NCBI GenBank assembly: GCA_037440525.1
Contig: JBBITW010000013.1
Location: forward strand, 1 to 34,473
Origin: JBBITW01 sp037440525
GTDB taxonomy: Bacteria > Desulfobacterota > BSN033 > UBA1163
Reading direction: 5' to 3'
DNA length: 34,473 nt
The notes under the pieces are model-generated. The model was not told where the DNA came from, ran no database searches, and worked only from the letters and a program-made list of their open reading frames with translations. Positions 1 through 8,356 of the stretch are shown piece by piece. Every line of letters starts with the position of its first letter. Position 1 is the first letter of the stretch. The translations under genes and the position numbers were made by a program.

Positions 1-1
1 T

Positions 2-838
2 CCACCCGGACCCAATAAAGAAATCTCTGAAATATCAGCGATGGATAAATCCTTTCCAGCTCCTCCAGCAGTAATTGATGCAAATTCAGATGGATATGCA
101 GATAAGGTCTATATCGGTGATCTTGGAGGACAGATGTGGGTATTTGATGTATCAAATGAAGATACTGGTCAGTGGAGTGCTAAGAGATTGTTCAGGGCTC
201 CTGCAAGCAAGGCAGAAAAGCATAAAATATTTTACCAGCCTGCTGTGGCATTTGATACTTATAAAAGACCCTGGGTCTTCTTCGGAACAGGGGACAGGGA
301 GAATCCAAAGGACTATACAAATCCGAGAGAAAGATTCTATGCAGTAAGAGACGATGGAACAGGAACATATCCGAGGACTGAGGATGATCTTTCAGATGTC
401 ACTACAAATCCAGACTCATTTACCCCTGATCCTAACAAAAAGGGGTGGTTCATAAAATTAGAAAAGTCAGGACAGAGCCTTGAAAAGGTTCTTTCAAAAC
501 CAGTTGTTTTCTACCATCTTGTATATTTTACAACTTATATTTATACACCATCTTCTGATCCATGTTCAGTTGCAGGATTTGGAAGGCTCTATGTCGTAGA
601 ATATCTATCAGGAGGTGGGGCATTGTTGGTTGATGACCTTAGCGACCTTTCTGGAACACCTACAATACGTTCAAAGGAGATAGGTGGTGGAGCACCATCT
701 TCTCCAGTAATTACAGTGAATTTAAAGGGAAAGGCATCTGTCATCATTGGAACAACATTGGGTAAAGTCTATTCAGCCCAGATATTTTCACCACAGAAGA
801 TGAAGGATCCACTTTATTGGCGGGAGGTAATTCGATAA
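2..838 (+). CDS. pilY1: PilY1-like type IV pilus tip/adhesin protein, C-terminal part (5' end outside window)
   Basis: The frame is open to the left edge with no stop, so only the C-terminal ~279 residues are present. PilY1 family proteins sit at the type IV pilus tip or cell surface, and their C-terminal beta-propeller carries a calcium loop. Here a DxNxDGxxD loop (DANSDGYADKVYIGD) is followed by GGQMWVFDV, the propeller blade typical of PilY1. Further propeller-like strands (RPWVFFGTGDRE, GRLYVVEY, ASVIIGTTLGKVYSAQIF) follow. The first internal Met is at 41, but the coding frame continues upstream of it, so 41 is not the real start. Pilus assembly genes lie 7.7 kb downstream, which fits. 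The family call is firm; the exact role (adhesin, mechanosensor or calcium switch) cannot be judged from this part. Confidence 0.85.
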   Translation, partial: PPGPNKEISEISAMDKSFPAPPAVIDANSDGYADKVYIGDLGGQMWVFDVSNEDTGQWSAKRLFRAPASKAEKHKIFYQPAVAFDTYKRPWVFFGTGDRENPKDYTNPRERFYAVRDDGTGTYPRTEDDLSDVTTNPDSFTPDPNKKGWFIKLEKSGQSLEKVLSKPVVFYHLVYFTTYIYTPSSDPCSVAGFGRLYVVEYLSGGGALLVDDLSDLSGTPTIRSKEIGGGAPSSPVITVNLKGKASVIIGTTLGKVYSAQIFSPQKMKDPLYWREVIR

Positions 839-856
839 AAGATTAGAATCTCTTTA

Positions 857-1079
857 GAGGTCTTTGAAAAAGTATTTAAATCGAATCTTATAGACTGGGG
901 AGGTGGGGTGAAAAAGCCTTCGAGCGGATACCAATAATAATATGGCACCATTGATTAATACCCTGAAATTGCTTGTTTTCCTCTTAAACGATTGTAAGCA
1001 ATTTAACTTCTCATTGTCCGCATTCGAAGGGTTTGGAACCCTACCTTCCCAGTCAATTTAGGACTTTTTCAGAGCTCTC
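857..1079 (+). mobile_element. MITE-like element, copy 1 (223 bp)
   Basis: Non-coding element with imperfect terminal inverted repeats. The left end GAGGTCTTTGAAAAAGT matches the reverse complement of the right end, GAGAGCTCTGAAAAAGT. Both arms then carry ACTGGGGAGGT or a one-base variant, and CCTTCGA. Near the centre, AAATTGCTT pairs with AAGCAATTT. It is closely similar to the elements at 27497-27737 and 31866-32086, all in the same orientation. No target-site duplication is visible here (CTTTA on the left, ATGGT on the right). It lies between the convergent pilY1 and TPR genes. No transposase is present, so it would have to be moved in trans. Confidence 0.85.
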
Positions 1080-1094
1080 ATGGTGTTTTTTTGA

Positions 1095-1112
1095 CGCAGG
1101 CTAAAGCCTGCG
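1095..1112. repeat. Short palindromic dispersed repeat
   Basis: Perfect palindrome CGCAGGCTAAAGCCTGCG (8-bp arms, 2-nt loop) followed by GACTACA and a decayed echo, AAGCCTACGACTACAGG. It resembles small GC-rich palindromic repeats scattered between genes in many genomes. It lies with the MITE copy in the 348-bp gap between two convergent genes. No T-run follows, so it is not a clear terminator. The rest of the gap to 1186 shows nothing else. Confidence 0.6.
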
Positions 1113-1186
1113 ACTACAAGCCTACGACTACAGGTTTCTTTTAAAGGAATCGTTAAATTTGGGACTAAATAAATCTTTTTAAGGAA

Positions 1187-2176
1187 TCATCTTTTTTGCT
1201 GAAGCTTTTTAATCTTTTCTTGGGCTTCTGAAAAGGAGTGGTCAAATTTTAAAACCTGATTAAATGTACCAATAGCCTCGGAAATCATCCCATTGGCCTC
1301 ATAGGCAAGGCCTAAATTGAAGTGGAGGCGGGCAAGTTTATCATTGGGTAGCCCTTTAATATCAGAGGCCTTTTTATAATAATCAATCGATTTCTTATAA
1401 TCTCCCTTCTCCATATAGCATTCTCCAAGCATTATATAACAATCGAATTTTATAGATGGGGATAGGGAGGCGAGTTCAAATTCAGAGATTGCATAATCGA
1501 GAAGTTCCATCTCTTTATAGGCAATTCCCAAATGGTAGTGCATCTCAGCCTCTTTATCCGCTTGTGGGACTTTTACCTCTGGTTCGGATTCTTTCTGGAG
1601 CTCTTGTGAGCTATAAGATGTAGAAGATAAACTTTCTGGATTATAGAGGGTGGAAGAAGGATATAAATCTGATTTATCATCAAGAGGTCTTATACCTGTT
1701 TGTTCTGAATAAGGGACTGCAAGGGATTCCTCTACTGGTTGAAACTCATCCTTAGAAATGTGAGATTTTAAACTTTCAAGCCCCTTTAACGCTTCAGAAT
1801 CATTCGGTCTTATCTCTAAGATATTCTGATAATAATTTTTTGCGTCTCCACTTAATCCCTCTTTGATATACAATTTTGCTATTTTGTGAAGTGCTTCAAT
1901 CCTCTTTGAATCTATTGAGAGGACCTTTTTATAGATAGATATCGCACGGAAATTTAATTCCTCCTCCGCATAGAGATCGGCCAGTTTAAGATATTCTTTT
2001 ATTGCCTTTTCTCTTTCTCCATTTTTATAATAGAGGTCCCCTAATTTTAAATGTAACCTTTTATCTTTTGGATCTGCTTCAATGAGTTTTAAATATTCCT
2101 GGATTGCTTTTTTCAGTTGGCCTTTTAGCACATATTTTTGTGCAAGATCCAATGTCTTTTCTTTATCAATAGCCAA
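1187..2176 (-). CDS. Tetratricopeptide repeat protein
   Basis: A 329-residue protein of stacked TPR helices with no signal peptide, so probably a cytoplasmic scaffold. TPR units cover residues ~6-130 (e.g. YLKLIEADPKDKRLHLKLGD) and ~208-325 (e.g. MHYHLGIAYKEMELLDYAIS). A low-complexity Ser/Glu/Pro linker at ~140-205 separates the two arrays. The start is TTG, preceded by AAGGGGA about 9 nt upstream; no ATG fits as well. This split-array plan is common in deltaproteobacterial proteins next to pilus or motility genes, but the sequence gives no specific function. It is transcribed alone, facing pilY1. Confidence 0.8.
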   Translation of the reverse strand: MAIDKEKTLDLAQKYVLKGQLKKAIQEYLKLIEADPKDKRLHLKLGDLYYKNGEREKAIKEYLKLADLYAEEELNFRAISIYKKVLSIDSKRIEALHKIAKLYIKEGLSGDAKNYYQNILEIRPNDSEALKGLESLKSHISKDEFQPVEESLAVPYSEQTGIRPLDDKSDLYPSSTLYNPESLSSTSYSSQELQKESEPEVKVPQADKEAEMHYHLGIAYKEMELLDYAISEFELASLSPSIKFDCYIMLGECYMEKGDYKKSIDYYKKASDIKGLPNDKLARLHFNLGLAYEANGMISEAIGTFNQVLKFDHSFSEAQEKIKKLQQKR

Positions 2177-2273
2177 TTTCTGTATTCCCCTTAAATACTA
2201 TTTAAATAAAACTTACCTAATGAAATTAAAAAAGTCAAGTTTTCCAAACGAGAACCCTGAAAAACTCCATAAA

Positions 2274-2620
2274 TTCCCCCTCACCTCGGTTGCGAGTCGT
2301 ACCGACCCTTCCCTCTCCCCAAAAGACTGTGTCTCAATGAGGTATATTCTATGTTTGTCATTCTGAGTCAACTTTTTCTGTCATTCCGAGCCTCCTTTCT
2401 CTGTCATTCCGAGCGAAGCGAGGAATCTTAGGAAAGATTTCTCGGCTAACGCCTCGAAATGACACAGAGTGGTGTCATTCCGAGCGAAGCGAGGAATCTA
2501 TAGAATTCAAACCCTTATAAAACATAGATTCTTCGGCTAAAGCTTCAGAATGACTTTGCGACACACCCTCCAGGGGGAGATCAGAAGTGGTGCATTAGGG
2601 GAGGCGAGGTGGGTTATTCA
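2274..2620. repeat. Nested cluster of dispersed palindromic repeats
   Basis: The outer parts look like halves of one GC-rich inverted repeat: CCCCCTCACCTCG and CCCTCTCCCC on the left, GGGGGAGA and GGGGAGGCGAGGTGGG on the right. Between them lie copies of a second repeat beginning TGTCATTCCGAGCGAAGCGA, at 2402-2464 and 2473-2554. Truncated starts of that repeat occur from about 2356. Each full copy is itself an imperfect hairpin ending in AATGAC(A). The cluster accounts for half of the 702-bp gap between the TPR gene and the next operon. No gene is credible here. Confidence 0.7.
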
Positions 2621-2710
2621 ATATTTATTCACTATAGAAAATCGGAGGTTGCGATCTGCAGGAGAGATACCTTGACTATAAAAGATTTTTGAACAAAAAG
2701 TAGATAATTT

Positions 2711-2740
2711 TTGTCCAATGGTAAAATATTGACCATTTTT
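2711..2740 (+). promoter_or_regulatory. Candidate upstream activator site for the sigma-54 promoter
   Basis: A dyad with perfect 6-bp arms, AATGGT at 2717-2722 and ACCATT at 2732-2737, centred ~105 bp upstream of the sigma-54 promoter at 2833. It overlaps the core TTGACCATTTT, and a very similar TTGACCAATTTT lies upstream of the second sigma-54 promoter. NtrC-type activators bind such upstream dyads. The assignment rests on position and shared sequence only. Confidence 0.45.
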
Positions 2741-2832
2741 TAAAATAGGATTATAATTCAAAAAAAATTGTAAGTTTCAAAACTATTTGAATATTTAAGT
2801 AGTTTTAAACTATTAAGGAAATAGATAAAAGT

Positions 2833-2848
2833 TGGCATTTATTTTGCT
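2833..2848 (+). promoter_or_regulatory. Sigma-54 (RpoN) promoter
   Basis: TGGCATTTATTTTGCT matches the -24/-12 consensus TGGCAC-N5-TTGCW, with GG and GC separated by exactly 10 nt. Transcription should start ~12 nt after the GC, near 2859, leaving a ~20-nt AT-rich leader before the ATG at 2879. It would drive the regulator/mglBA/CheW/kinase/activator operon. Confidence 0.75.
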
Positions 2849-2878
2849 TTAAAATTATTAAAAAAATTTTTATATATT

Positions 2879-3565
2879 ATGAGTCGATTAAAGAAGGTTT
2901 TAATTGTTGATGACGAAGAGACTTTAACCTGGAGCATGGCGAAGAGTCTCTCAAAGGATAAGGATAAGTATGAGGTAATTGTTGCAAATAGTGGGAAAGA
3001 GGCACTTCACCTACTAAAAAATAATGAAATTGATTTAGTCATCTCCGATATAAGGATGCCTGACATCAACGGATTAGACCTCCTCGTTAGAATTAGAAAG
3101 GAATTTCCAAAAACAAAGGTCATCATCATGACTGCCTATGGATCTTCAGATGTTCAGAAGGAGGCAAGCAGAAGGGGTTCTATATTTTACATAGAGAAAC
3201 CATTCGAGATATCTGATATAAGAAAGGTAATTATTGATTTAATTGGAAAGAAGAAGGGATTTCAGGGGAGACTTGTTGGTTTGCAGTTGACTGATGTTAT
3301 ACAGCTTAATTGCCTTAGCAGATTGACAACAGCAATTACAATTACAAGAGATGGAGAGAAGGGAATAATATATTTAAACGAAGGCGAGATTGTTCACGCA
3401 GAGTGTGGAGAGCAGAAAGGTTCAGAAGCATTTTATAAGATTTTGAGCTGGCAGGAGGGTGAATTTTCATCACATATTGGAGTTACTTCACCCATTCAGA
3501 CCATATATCAAAACTGGGAACATCTACTGGTTGAGGCCATGAGAAGAAACGATGATAAAACCTAA
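2879..3565 (+). CDS. Response regulator with C-terminal DUF4388 (PATAN) domain
   Basis: Residues ~5-118 form a receiver domain: acidic pair D11-D12, phosphoacceptor D57 (VISDIRMPD), the MTAYG switch region and the EKPF lysine loop. Residues ~128-225 form a DUF4388/PATAN domain (FQGRLVGLQLTDVIQL, GIIYLNEGEIVHAECGE, WQEGEF), a non-DNA-binding module found in PatA-type regulators. The protein therefore likely signals by protein contact. It heads the operon behind the sigma-54 promoter; its ATG lacks a strong Shine-Dalgarno. A Roadblock protein and MglA follow directly, suggesting it passes a phosphorylation signal to the polarity switch. That link is inferred. Confidence 0.85.
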   Translation: MSRLKKVLIVDDEETLTWSMAKSLSKDKDKYEVIVANSGKEALHLLKNNEIDLVISDIRMPDINGLDLLVRIRKEFPKTKVIIMTAYGSSDVQKEASRRGSIFYIEKPFEISDIRKVIIDLIGKKKGFQGRLVGLQLTDVIQLNCLSRLTTAITITRDGEKGIIYLNEGEIVHAECGEQKGSEAFYKILSWQEGEFSSHIGVTSPIQTIYQNWEHLLVEAMRRNDDKT

Positions 3566-3597
3566 ATCTCTAATTAGGAGAGGATAAAAAGAGATAT

Positions 3598-4047
3598 ATG
3601 AATGTGGTTATCACCAAAAAGGATTTAGAAAGAATAAATCTCTGTTTAAATAGGATAGTCTCATCTTCCCTTGCCCATTCAGTTCTGTTAATAGATAGAT
3701 CAGGGCAATTAATTGCTAATAACGGAGATATGCCAGGGATAGATATTCTTTCACTTTCTGCGCTTACTGCAGCAAATTTTGGTGCAACTGCTGAAATTGC
3801 GAGGATATTGGGTGAAGAAGAATTTACCCTTTTATTCCATAAGGGAAGAAATGAAAATGTATATTTTACAGCTATTGGAGAACATGTCATTTTGGTTGCC
3901 CTTTTTGATGATCGGACCTCCCTCGGATTAATAAGATTGAGAATAAATCAGATTATTGATGAACTTTCAGAGGTCGTTTCATCAATCTTTGAAAGGAAGG
4001 ATATTATCTCGCATCGTCCCCATTTTCGTTCTAAGGAAGGAGAATAG
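3598..4047 (+). CDS. mglB: Roadblock/LC7 domain protein (MglB-like)
   Basis: A 149-residue Roadblock/LC7 protein. The fold is shown by the N-terminal helix (KDLERINLCLNRIVSSS), the strand VLLIDRSGQLIANNG, the central helix SALTAANFGATAEIARILG and the strand VYFTAIGEHVILVALFD. Position immediately upstream of mglA (5-bp gap) matches the mglB-mglA order of Myxococcus xanthus, where MglB is the GTPase-activating partner of MglA and sets polarity. A C-terminal helix and polar tail (residues ~118-149) follow. Other Roadblock proteins exist with different partners, so the symbol rests mainly on context. Confidence 0.75.
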   Translation: MNVVITKKDLERINLCLNRIVSSSLAHSVLLIDRSGQLIANNGDMPGIDILSLSALTAANFGATAEIARILGEEEFTLLFHKGRNENVYFTAIGEHVILVALFDDRTSLGLIRLRINQIIDELSEVVSSIFERKDIISHRPHFRSKEGE

Positions 4048-4052
4048 ATTTA

Positions 4053-4679
4053 ATGCCTTTTATCAATTTTAGTAAAGATGAGATACAATGTAAGATTGTA
4101 TACTATGGGGCAGGTTTTTGTGGAAAAACCACAAACCTTCTATATATCTACAATCAAATGGTTGATGATGTTAAAGGGAAAATGGTCTCTATCGATACAA
4201 AAGGAGATCGAACACTCTTCTTTGATTTCTTATCATTGAATTTAGGAAAGATCAGGGGATTTGATATAAGGGTTCAACTCTATACTGTTCCAGGACAGGT
4301 TCATTATGACGCAACAAGAAAATTGGTTCTCAAAGGTGTAGATGGTGTTGTTTTTGTTGCTGATTCATTGAAGGTTCAAAGGAAAAAAAATATTGAGAGT
4401 CTGATTAATCTTGCAAAAAACTTAGCAGAGAAAGGGATTAGTATTAGATCAATCCCCCTTGTCCTTCAATATAATAAACGAGATCTGGATAATACAGATT
4501 CCGAAATCCTCCCTATTGAGGTATTAGAAAAGGATCTCAATTCTATGTTGAAGGTCCCGTCTTTCCCTGCCAGCGCATTGAAAGGTTATGGTGTATTTGA
4601 AACCCTGAGAGAGATAAGCAAACTGGTGGTAAAGGATGTTAGTCGGAAGATTATGCTTGTAGATAAGCAAATAAGGTAG
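4053..4679 (+). CDS. mglA: MglA-type small Ras-like GTPase
   Basis: A 208-residue small GTPase. P-loop GAGFCGKTT spans residues 19-27. R53 and T54 (KGDRTLFFD) match the catalytic arginine and switch I threonine positions known for M. xanthus MglA. TVPGQ places the switch II glutamine at 82, the same number as in MglA, with P80 replacing the usual aspartate of DxxG. The base-recognition motif NKRD lies at ~141-144. MglA-GTP marks the leading pole and recruits motility machinery, including type IV pilus control. The gene follows its Roadblock partner and precedes a CheW-domain protein. Residue-level agreement makes this one of the firmest functional calls here. Confidence 0.92.
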   Translation: MPFINFSKDEIQCKIVYYGAGFCGKTTNLLYIYNQMVDDVKGKMVSIDTKGDRTLFFDFLSLNLGKIRGFDIRVQLYTVPGQVHYDATRKLVLKGVDGVVFVADSLKVQRKKNIESLINLAKNLAEKGISIRSIPLVLQYNKRDLDNTDSEILPIEVLEKDLNSMLKVPSFPASALKGYGVFETLREISKLVVKDVSRKIMLVDKQIR

Positions 4680-4693
4680 ATAAGAGGTGAAAA

Positions 4694-5827
4694 ATGACAA
4701 CTGAAAAACCATTCAAAGAAGAAGAGATTAACGGTCTGGATCAAGAGATTGATGCCGCTGTGGATAGGTTATTTGTGGAAAAGGGAGGTCAAAAGATAGG
4801 GACTCCTTTTAAAGAAGGAGTTGGCTTAGATCAAGGCATACCTACTATTTCTGAGCCTGCTTCCTCACCCATTTTAAAAGCAATGGAAAGGATGGAGAGC
4901 CTGGTTCTTTCATTGGAATGGGATATAAACAGAGAGAATTTAGAAAAATTGAAAAAGGAGGTTTATTCCCTGAGGGAGCTCTTTAAGAAAAATCCTAAGA
5001 TTATCTCAGTCCTAAACTTTATGGAAGAAACAATAAAACATATGATTAAGAACGAAGAGAATATTCGTCCTTCATTTACAAAATTTTTGATTGATTCTAA
5101 AGAGACAATAAAATTACTATATGATAAAAAGTTAGAGGGAAAGGTAAATATATATCAAGAACTTCTATATACCGGGATTGAAGCACGATTCTATTGCCTT
5201 GAGGGGGTTAGCATGTCCGAATGGAAGGAACCTTCATCGGGTATAGTTAAAGAATCGAAAGAGGAAGAGCCCCATTTGCCCCATTTTATTGATGAGAAAA
5301 AGATGGACGAAATCTTAAAGAATATGGATTTTTTAAGTCAAAAGATGAACGAAGTTCTTAAAAAAATTGATCAACATCTACTCTACCATTCCCAACCAGT
5401 GAGGGAGGTCGTTGAAAAACCTATGGAGGCCAAGCCCCCAATGATTGGTATGACCATCTTTAAGGTGGGAGGAAGGCTATTTGGTATAGAGAGCGAGAGA
5501 ATACTTAAAATTTTTAAAATCCCAATTGGGTATTATGAAAAATATTCTTCCCAACAAAGGCTTCGCTTAAAAGATTTTGAATTAAGGATAATAGATTTAA
5601 GAAAGATATTTTTAATAAAGGGAGAGGAACGGAAAGAGGAAAAGCAGATACTGACCCTAAAGGATGGTGAAGAATATAAAGGTTTTATTGTCGACCAAAT
5701 CGTCAATAAGATAGCGGCTAATATTGATAGCACAAGTGGACAAAGTGATTATTTCATGGGGATTGTTCATTGGTCAGTTCAAGACCGTATTATTGATATT
5801 CCTGTTATAGATTCAAAAAGATTTTAA
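4694..5827 (+). CDS. CheW-domain protein with N-terminal helical extension
   Basis: A 377-residue protein. The C-terminal ~125 residues form a CheW-like domain (MTIFKVGGRLFGIESERIL, LRIIDLRKIFLI, YKGFIVDQIVNKIA, GIVHWSVQDRIIDIPVID), the adaptor fold that couples receptors to CheA kinases. The N-terminal ~60 residues are polar. Residues ~65-165 look all-helical (MERMESLVLSLEWDINRENL, LRELFKKNP, NFMEETIKHMIKNEEN). A coiled-coil-like stretch lies near residues 200-240. The helical part may be an HPt-like or dimerisation module, but no phosphorylatable histidine motif is clear. A good Shine-Dalgarno (AGAGGTG) precedes the ATG. No cheA or receptor gene is nearby, so its partner is unknown. Confidence 0.8.
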   Translation: MTTEKPFKEEEINGLDQEIDAAVDRLFVEKGGQKIGTPFKEGVGLDQGIPTISEPASSPILKAMERMESLVLSLEWDINRENLEKLKKEVYSLRELFKKNPKIISVLNFMEETIKHMIKNEENIRPSFTKFLIDSKETIKLLYDKKLEGKVNIYQELLYTGIEARFYCLEGVSMSEWKEPSSGIVKESKEEEPHLPHFIDEKKMDEILKNMDFLSQKMNEVLKKIDQHLLYHSQPVREVVEKPMEAKPPMIGMTIFKVGGRLFGIESERILKIFKIPIGYYEKYSSQQRLRLKDFELRIIDLRKIFLIKGEERKEEKQILTLKDGEEYKGFIVDQIVNKIAANIDSTSGQSDYFMGIVHWSVQDRIIDIPVIDSKRF

Positions 5828-5840
5828 CTCAAAATTTTAA

Positions 5841-6989
5841 ATGGATACAAATATCTTAAAAAGAAGGATTGCAAAGAAAGAGGAAGAGATTTTACGTCTT
5901 ACCAGGGAGTTAGAAAATGTAAGGAATTTTACAGAGAGTATAATTGAAAGCATTGGTAGCGGGATTATTATCACCGGGATTAACGATGTAATTACTTATA
6001 TCAATAAAGCAGGAGAGAATATTTTAGGGTATTCTAAGGAGGAGATTTTGGGGAAACCTTTCTCTATATTGGGTTTGAGAGAGAAGCAAAAAGAATTCAA
6101 TCCTTTTATAGATCATCCTGATGAATTTGATATGAGAAGGGAAGGGTGGATTAAAAGAAAGGATCAGGCGGAATTTCCAGTAGGGTTTACCATAAATAGT
6201 CATAAAAATGTTCGGGGTGAGGTTATTGGGAAAGTAATAATATTTCGTGATCTTACTAAGGTTTATAAAATTCAGGAAGAAATATCAAGGATGGATAGGC
6301 TTGTTTCCTTAGGTAAGCTTGCCTCTGGCATTGCCCATGAAATAAGAAATCCGCTTGCAGGTATCAAAACAACGGCTCAAGCCCTTGGTGAAGAACTATC
6401 AAAAGACGACCCAAAGAGAGAATACCTTAATCGGATTACAAGGGAGATCGACCGTCTGAATGAGCTTTTAAAAACATTTTTCTCTTTTGCTAAACCACAG
6501 ACATTAAATCCAACCTCATGCCATATAAAAGAAATAACTAATGCGATTGTCCCATTTCTAATTAGGGAGATTGCTGAAAAAAGAATACATTTCATTGAGA
6601 ATTATCACCCCATGCTTCCAAAAATCTACGTAGATAAGAATCAGATGCATCAGGCATTCTTAAATCTTTTTCTAAACGCCATTCAAGCCATGCCAGATGG
6701 AGGAGAGCTAAAGATTGAAGCAAATCCAATTACTATAAATTCTTCAGATGGGTCAAAAAAGGGTTTTGTGAAGATAATCATTTCTGATACTGGAAAAGGT
6801 ATACCTCCTCATATCCTTCCAAAGATTTTTGACCCATTTTTTTCAACAAAGCCGAAAGGAATCGGACTGGGCCTTTCAATCACCTATCAAATCATAAAAC
6901 AGCATGGAGGAACAATTAAGGTGGAAAGCCAGTGGGGGAAGGGGTCTTCCTTCACGATTAATTTGCCAGAATCACTGGAGAATGCATGA
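5841..6989 (+). CDS. Soluble PAS-domain sensor histidine kinase
   Basis: A 382-residue kinase with no membrane segment. A short N-terminal coiled coil (residues 1-30) leads into a PAS domain (~30-140; ITYINKAGENILGYSKEEIL). The HisKA domain has the H-box with H166 (GIAHEIRNPLAGIKTT). The HATPase domain has an N-box (FLNLFLNAIQAMPDGG), G1 box DTGKGIP, F-box DPFFSTK and G2 box GIGLGLS. It is the NtrB/PilS class that pairs with NtrC-type regulators. Its end overlaps the activator start by 4 nt (ATGA), so the two are translationally coupled. It should sense a cytoplasmic signal through PAS; the ligand is unknown. Confidence 0.9.
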   Translation: MDTNILKRRIAKKEEEILRLTRELENVRNFTESIIESIGSGIIITGINDVITYINKAGENILGYSKEEILGKPFSILGLREKQKEFNPFIDHPDEFDMRREGWIKRKDQAEFPVGFTINSHKNVRGEVIGKVIIFRDLTKVYKIQEEISRMDRLVSLGKLASGIAHEIRNPLAGIKTTAQALGEELSKDDPKREYLNRITREIDRLNELLKTFFSFAKPQTLNPTSCHIKEITNAIVPFLIREIAEKRIHFIENYHPMLPKIYVDKNQMHQAFLNLFLNAIQAMPDGGELKIEANPITINSSDGSKKGFVKIIISDTGKGIPPHILPKIFDPFFSTKPKGIGLGLSITYQIIKQHGGTIKVESQWGKGSSFTINLPESLENA

Positions 6990-8356
6990 AACCAACTATC
7001 CTTATTGTGGATGATGATGATGTGATGAGAGAAAGCCTTTCTGATGTATTACGCAGAAGCGGGTATGAAGTCTTTTTAGAAGATTCAGGAAAGGGTGCCC
7101 TCTCAATAATTAAGAAGAATGTTATTGACCTAATACTATTAGATATGAGGCTTCCGGATGTAGATGGGTTAGAAATTCTTAAAAAGATAAAGGAATTTGA
7201 TACAGAAATCTTAGTTATCATTATGACCGCATATTCTGATATTCAAACCGCTGTATCTGCAATGAAATCAGGGGCTTACCATTATATTAATAAACCATTT
7301 GAGTTGGACGAGCTTAAATTATTAATACAAAAAGGTTTAGAGACAAAAAGCTTAATAAATGAGGTAAGGAGGCTTAGAAGGCAGCAGGAGAGGGATAATA
7401 GCCATATTTATGGAACAAGCCCACAGATTCAATATGTGAGAGAACTTATTGGAATGATAAGTAAGACTAATAAGACACCCGTTTTGATCCAGGGAGAAAG
7501 TGGAACCGGTAAAGAGCTGGCAGCAAATGCAATTCACTATAATAGTAATCGTAGTAATAAACCTCTCATGAAGATTAATTGCAGTGCGATCCCTGATACG
7601 TTATTAGAGGCTGAGCTTTTCGGGTATGAAAAGGGGGCCTTTACAGACGCTAAAAGCACAAAAAAGGGCCTTTTTGAACTGGCTGATGGGGGGACAGTAT
7701 TTTTGGATGAGATTGGGGATATGAAGCCTTATCTTCAATCCAAAATTCTAAGGGTACTTGAAAATCAAACCTTTATGAGAATAGGGGGAGAGCGTGAAAT
7801 AAAAGTAGATGTTCGGATTATTGCTGCTACAAATAGAGATCTGGAGAAGATGTTGAAAGAAGGGTCATTCCGAAAAGATCTATATTACAGGCTAAAGGTA
7901 ATGGTTATTGATATGCCCCCACTTCGTGACAGAGAAGAGGACATACTCCTTCTTGCAAATCTTTTCATTGAGGAGAAAAATAGGGAATATGGTAAAAATA
8001 TTAAGGGATTAAGCGAGGAGGCTAAAAGAATAATACTTCAATATAACTGGCCTGGCAATGTAAGGGAGTTAAGAAATGTTATCGAAAGGGCAATGATCCT
8101 AACAGACCAAGAATATATATCATATAAATACCTTCCATTTGAGTTGAGGCAGATAGAGGATTCCTATAAAAATGATGAATCCTTAAGAGCCATTGAAAAA
8201 AATGAAATGTTGTCCTTAGAAGAAATGGAAAGGTTTCACCTTTTTAGGGTATTGAAAAAATTAGATTGGAATAAATCAAAGGCCTCAAAAGTCCTGGGGA
8301 TATCTCGGGCAACGTTAAGAACAAAGATAAAAAGATATAATATTTCTATCAATTGA
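6986..8356 (+). CDS. NtrC-family sigma-54-dependent response regulator
   Basis: 456 residues in the classic order. Receiver: D9-D12 acidic patch, phosphoacceptor D53 (LLDMRLPD), K103 in NKPFE. AAA+ domain: Walker A GESGTGKE at 170-177, GAFTDA loop at 217-222, Walker B TVFLDE at 237-242, arginine finger R302 in YYRL. A Fis-type helix-turn-helix closes the protein (SKASKVLGISRATLRTKIK). The loop reads GAFTDA instead of GAFTGA, keeping the essential F and T. It is coupled to the preceding kinase and encoded in an operon that itself has a sigma-54 promoter, so autoregulation is plausible. Adjacent pilM suggests a PilR-like role, but the kinase is not the membrane type seen with PilR. Confidence 0.92.
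   Translation: MKPTILIVDDDDVMRESLSDVLRRSGYEVFLEDSGKGALSIIKKNVIDLILLDMRLPDVDGLEILKKIKEFDTEILVIIMTAYSDIQTAVSAMKSGAYHYINKPFELDELKLLIQKGLETKSLINEVRRLRRQQERDNSHIYGTSPQIQYVRELIGMISKTNKTPVLIQGESGTGKELAANAIHYNSNRSNKPLMKINCSAIPDTLLEAELFGYEKGAFTDAKSTKKGLFELADGGTVFLDEIGDMKPYLQSKILRVLENQTFMRIGGEREIKVDVRIIAATNRDLEKMLKEGSFRKDLYYRLKVMVIDMPPLRDREEDILLLANLFIEEKNREYGKNIKGLSEEAKRIILQYNWPGNVRELRNVIERAMILTDQEYISYKYLPFELRQIEDSYKNDESLRAIEKNEMLSLEEMERFHLFRVLKKLDWNKSKASKVLGISRATLRTKIKRYNISIN

Noticed and set aside
6986..8356. Naming the first kinase/activator pair PilS/PilR
   Set aside because: The kinase is soluble with a PAS domain, whereas PilS has membrane helices, and no pilA is nearby; adjacency to pilM alone is not enough.
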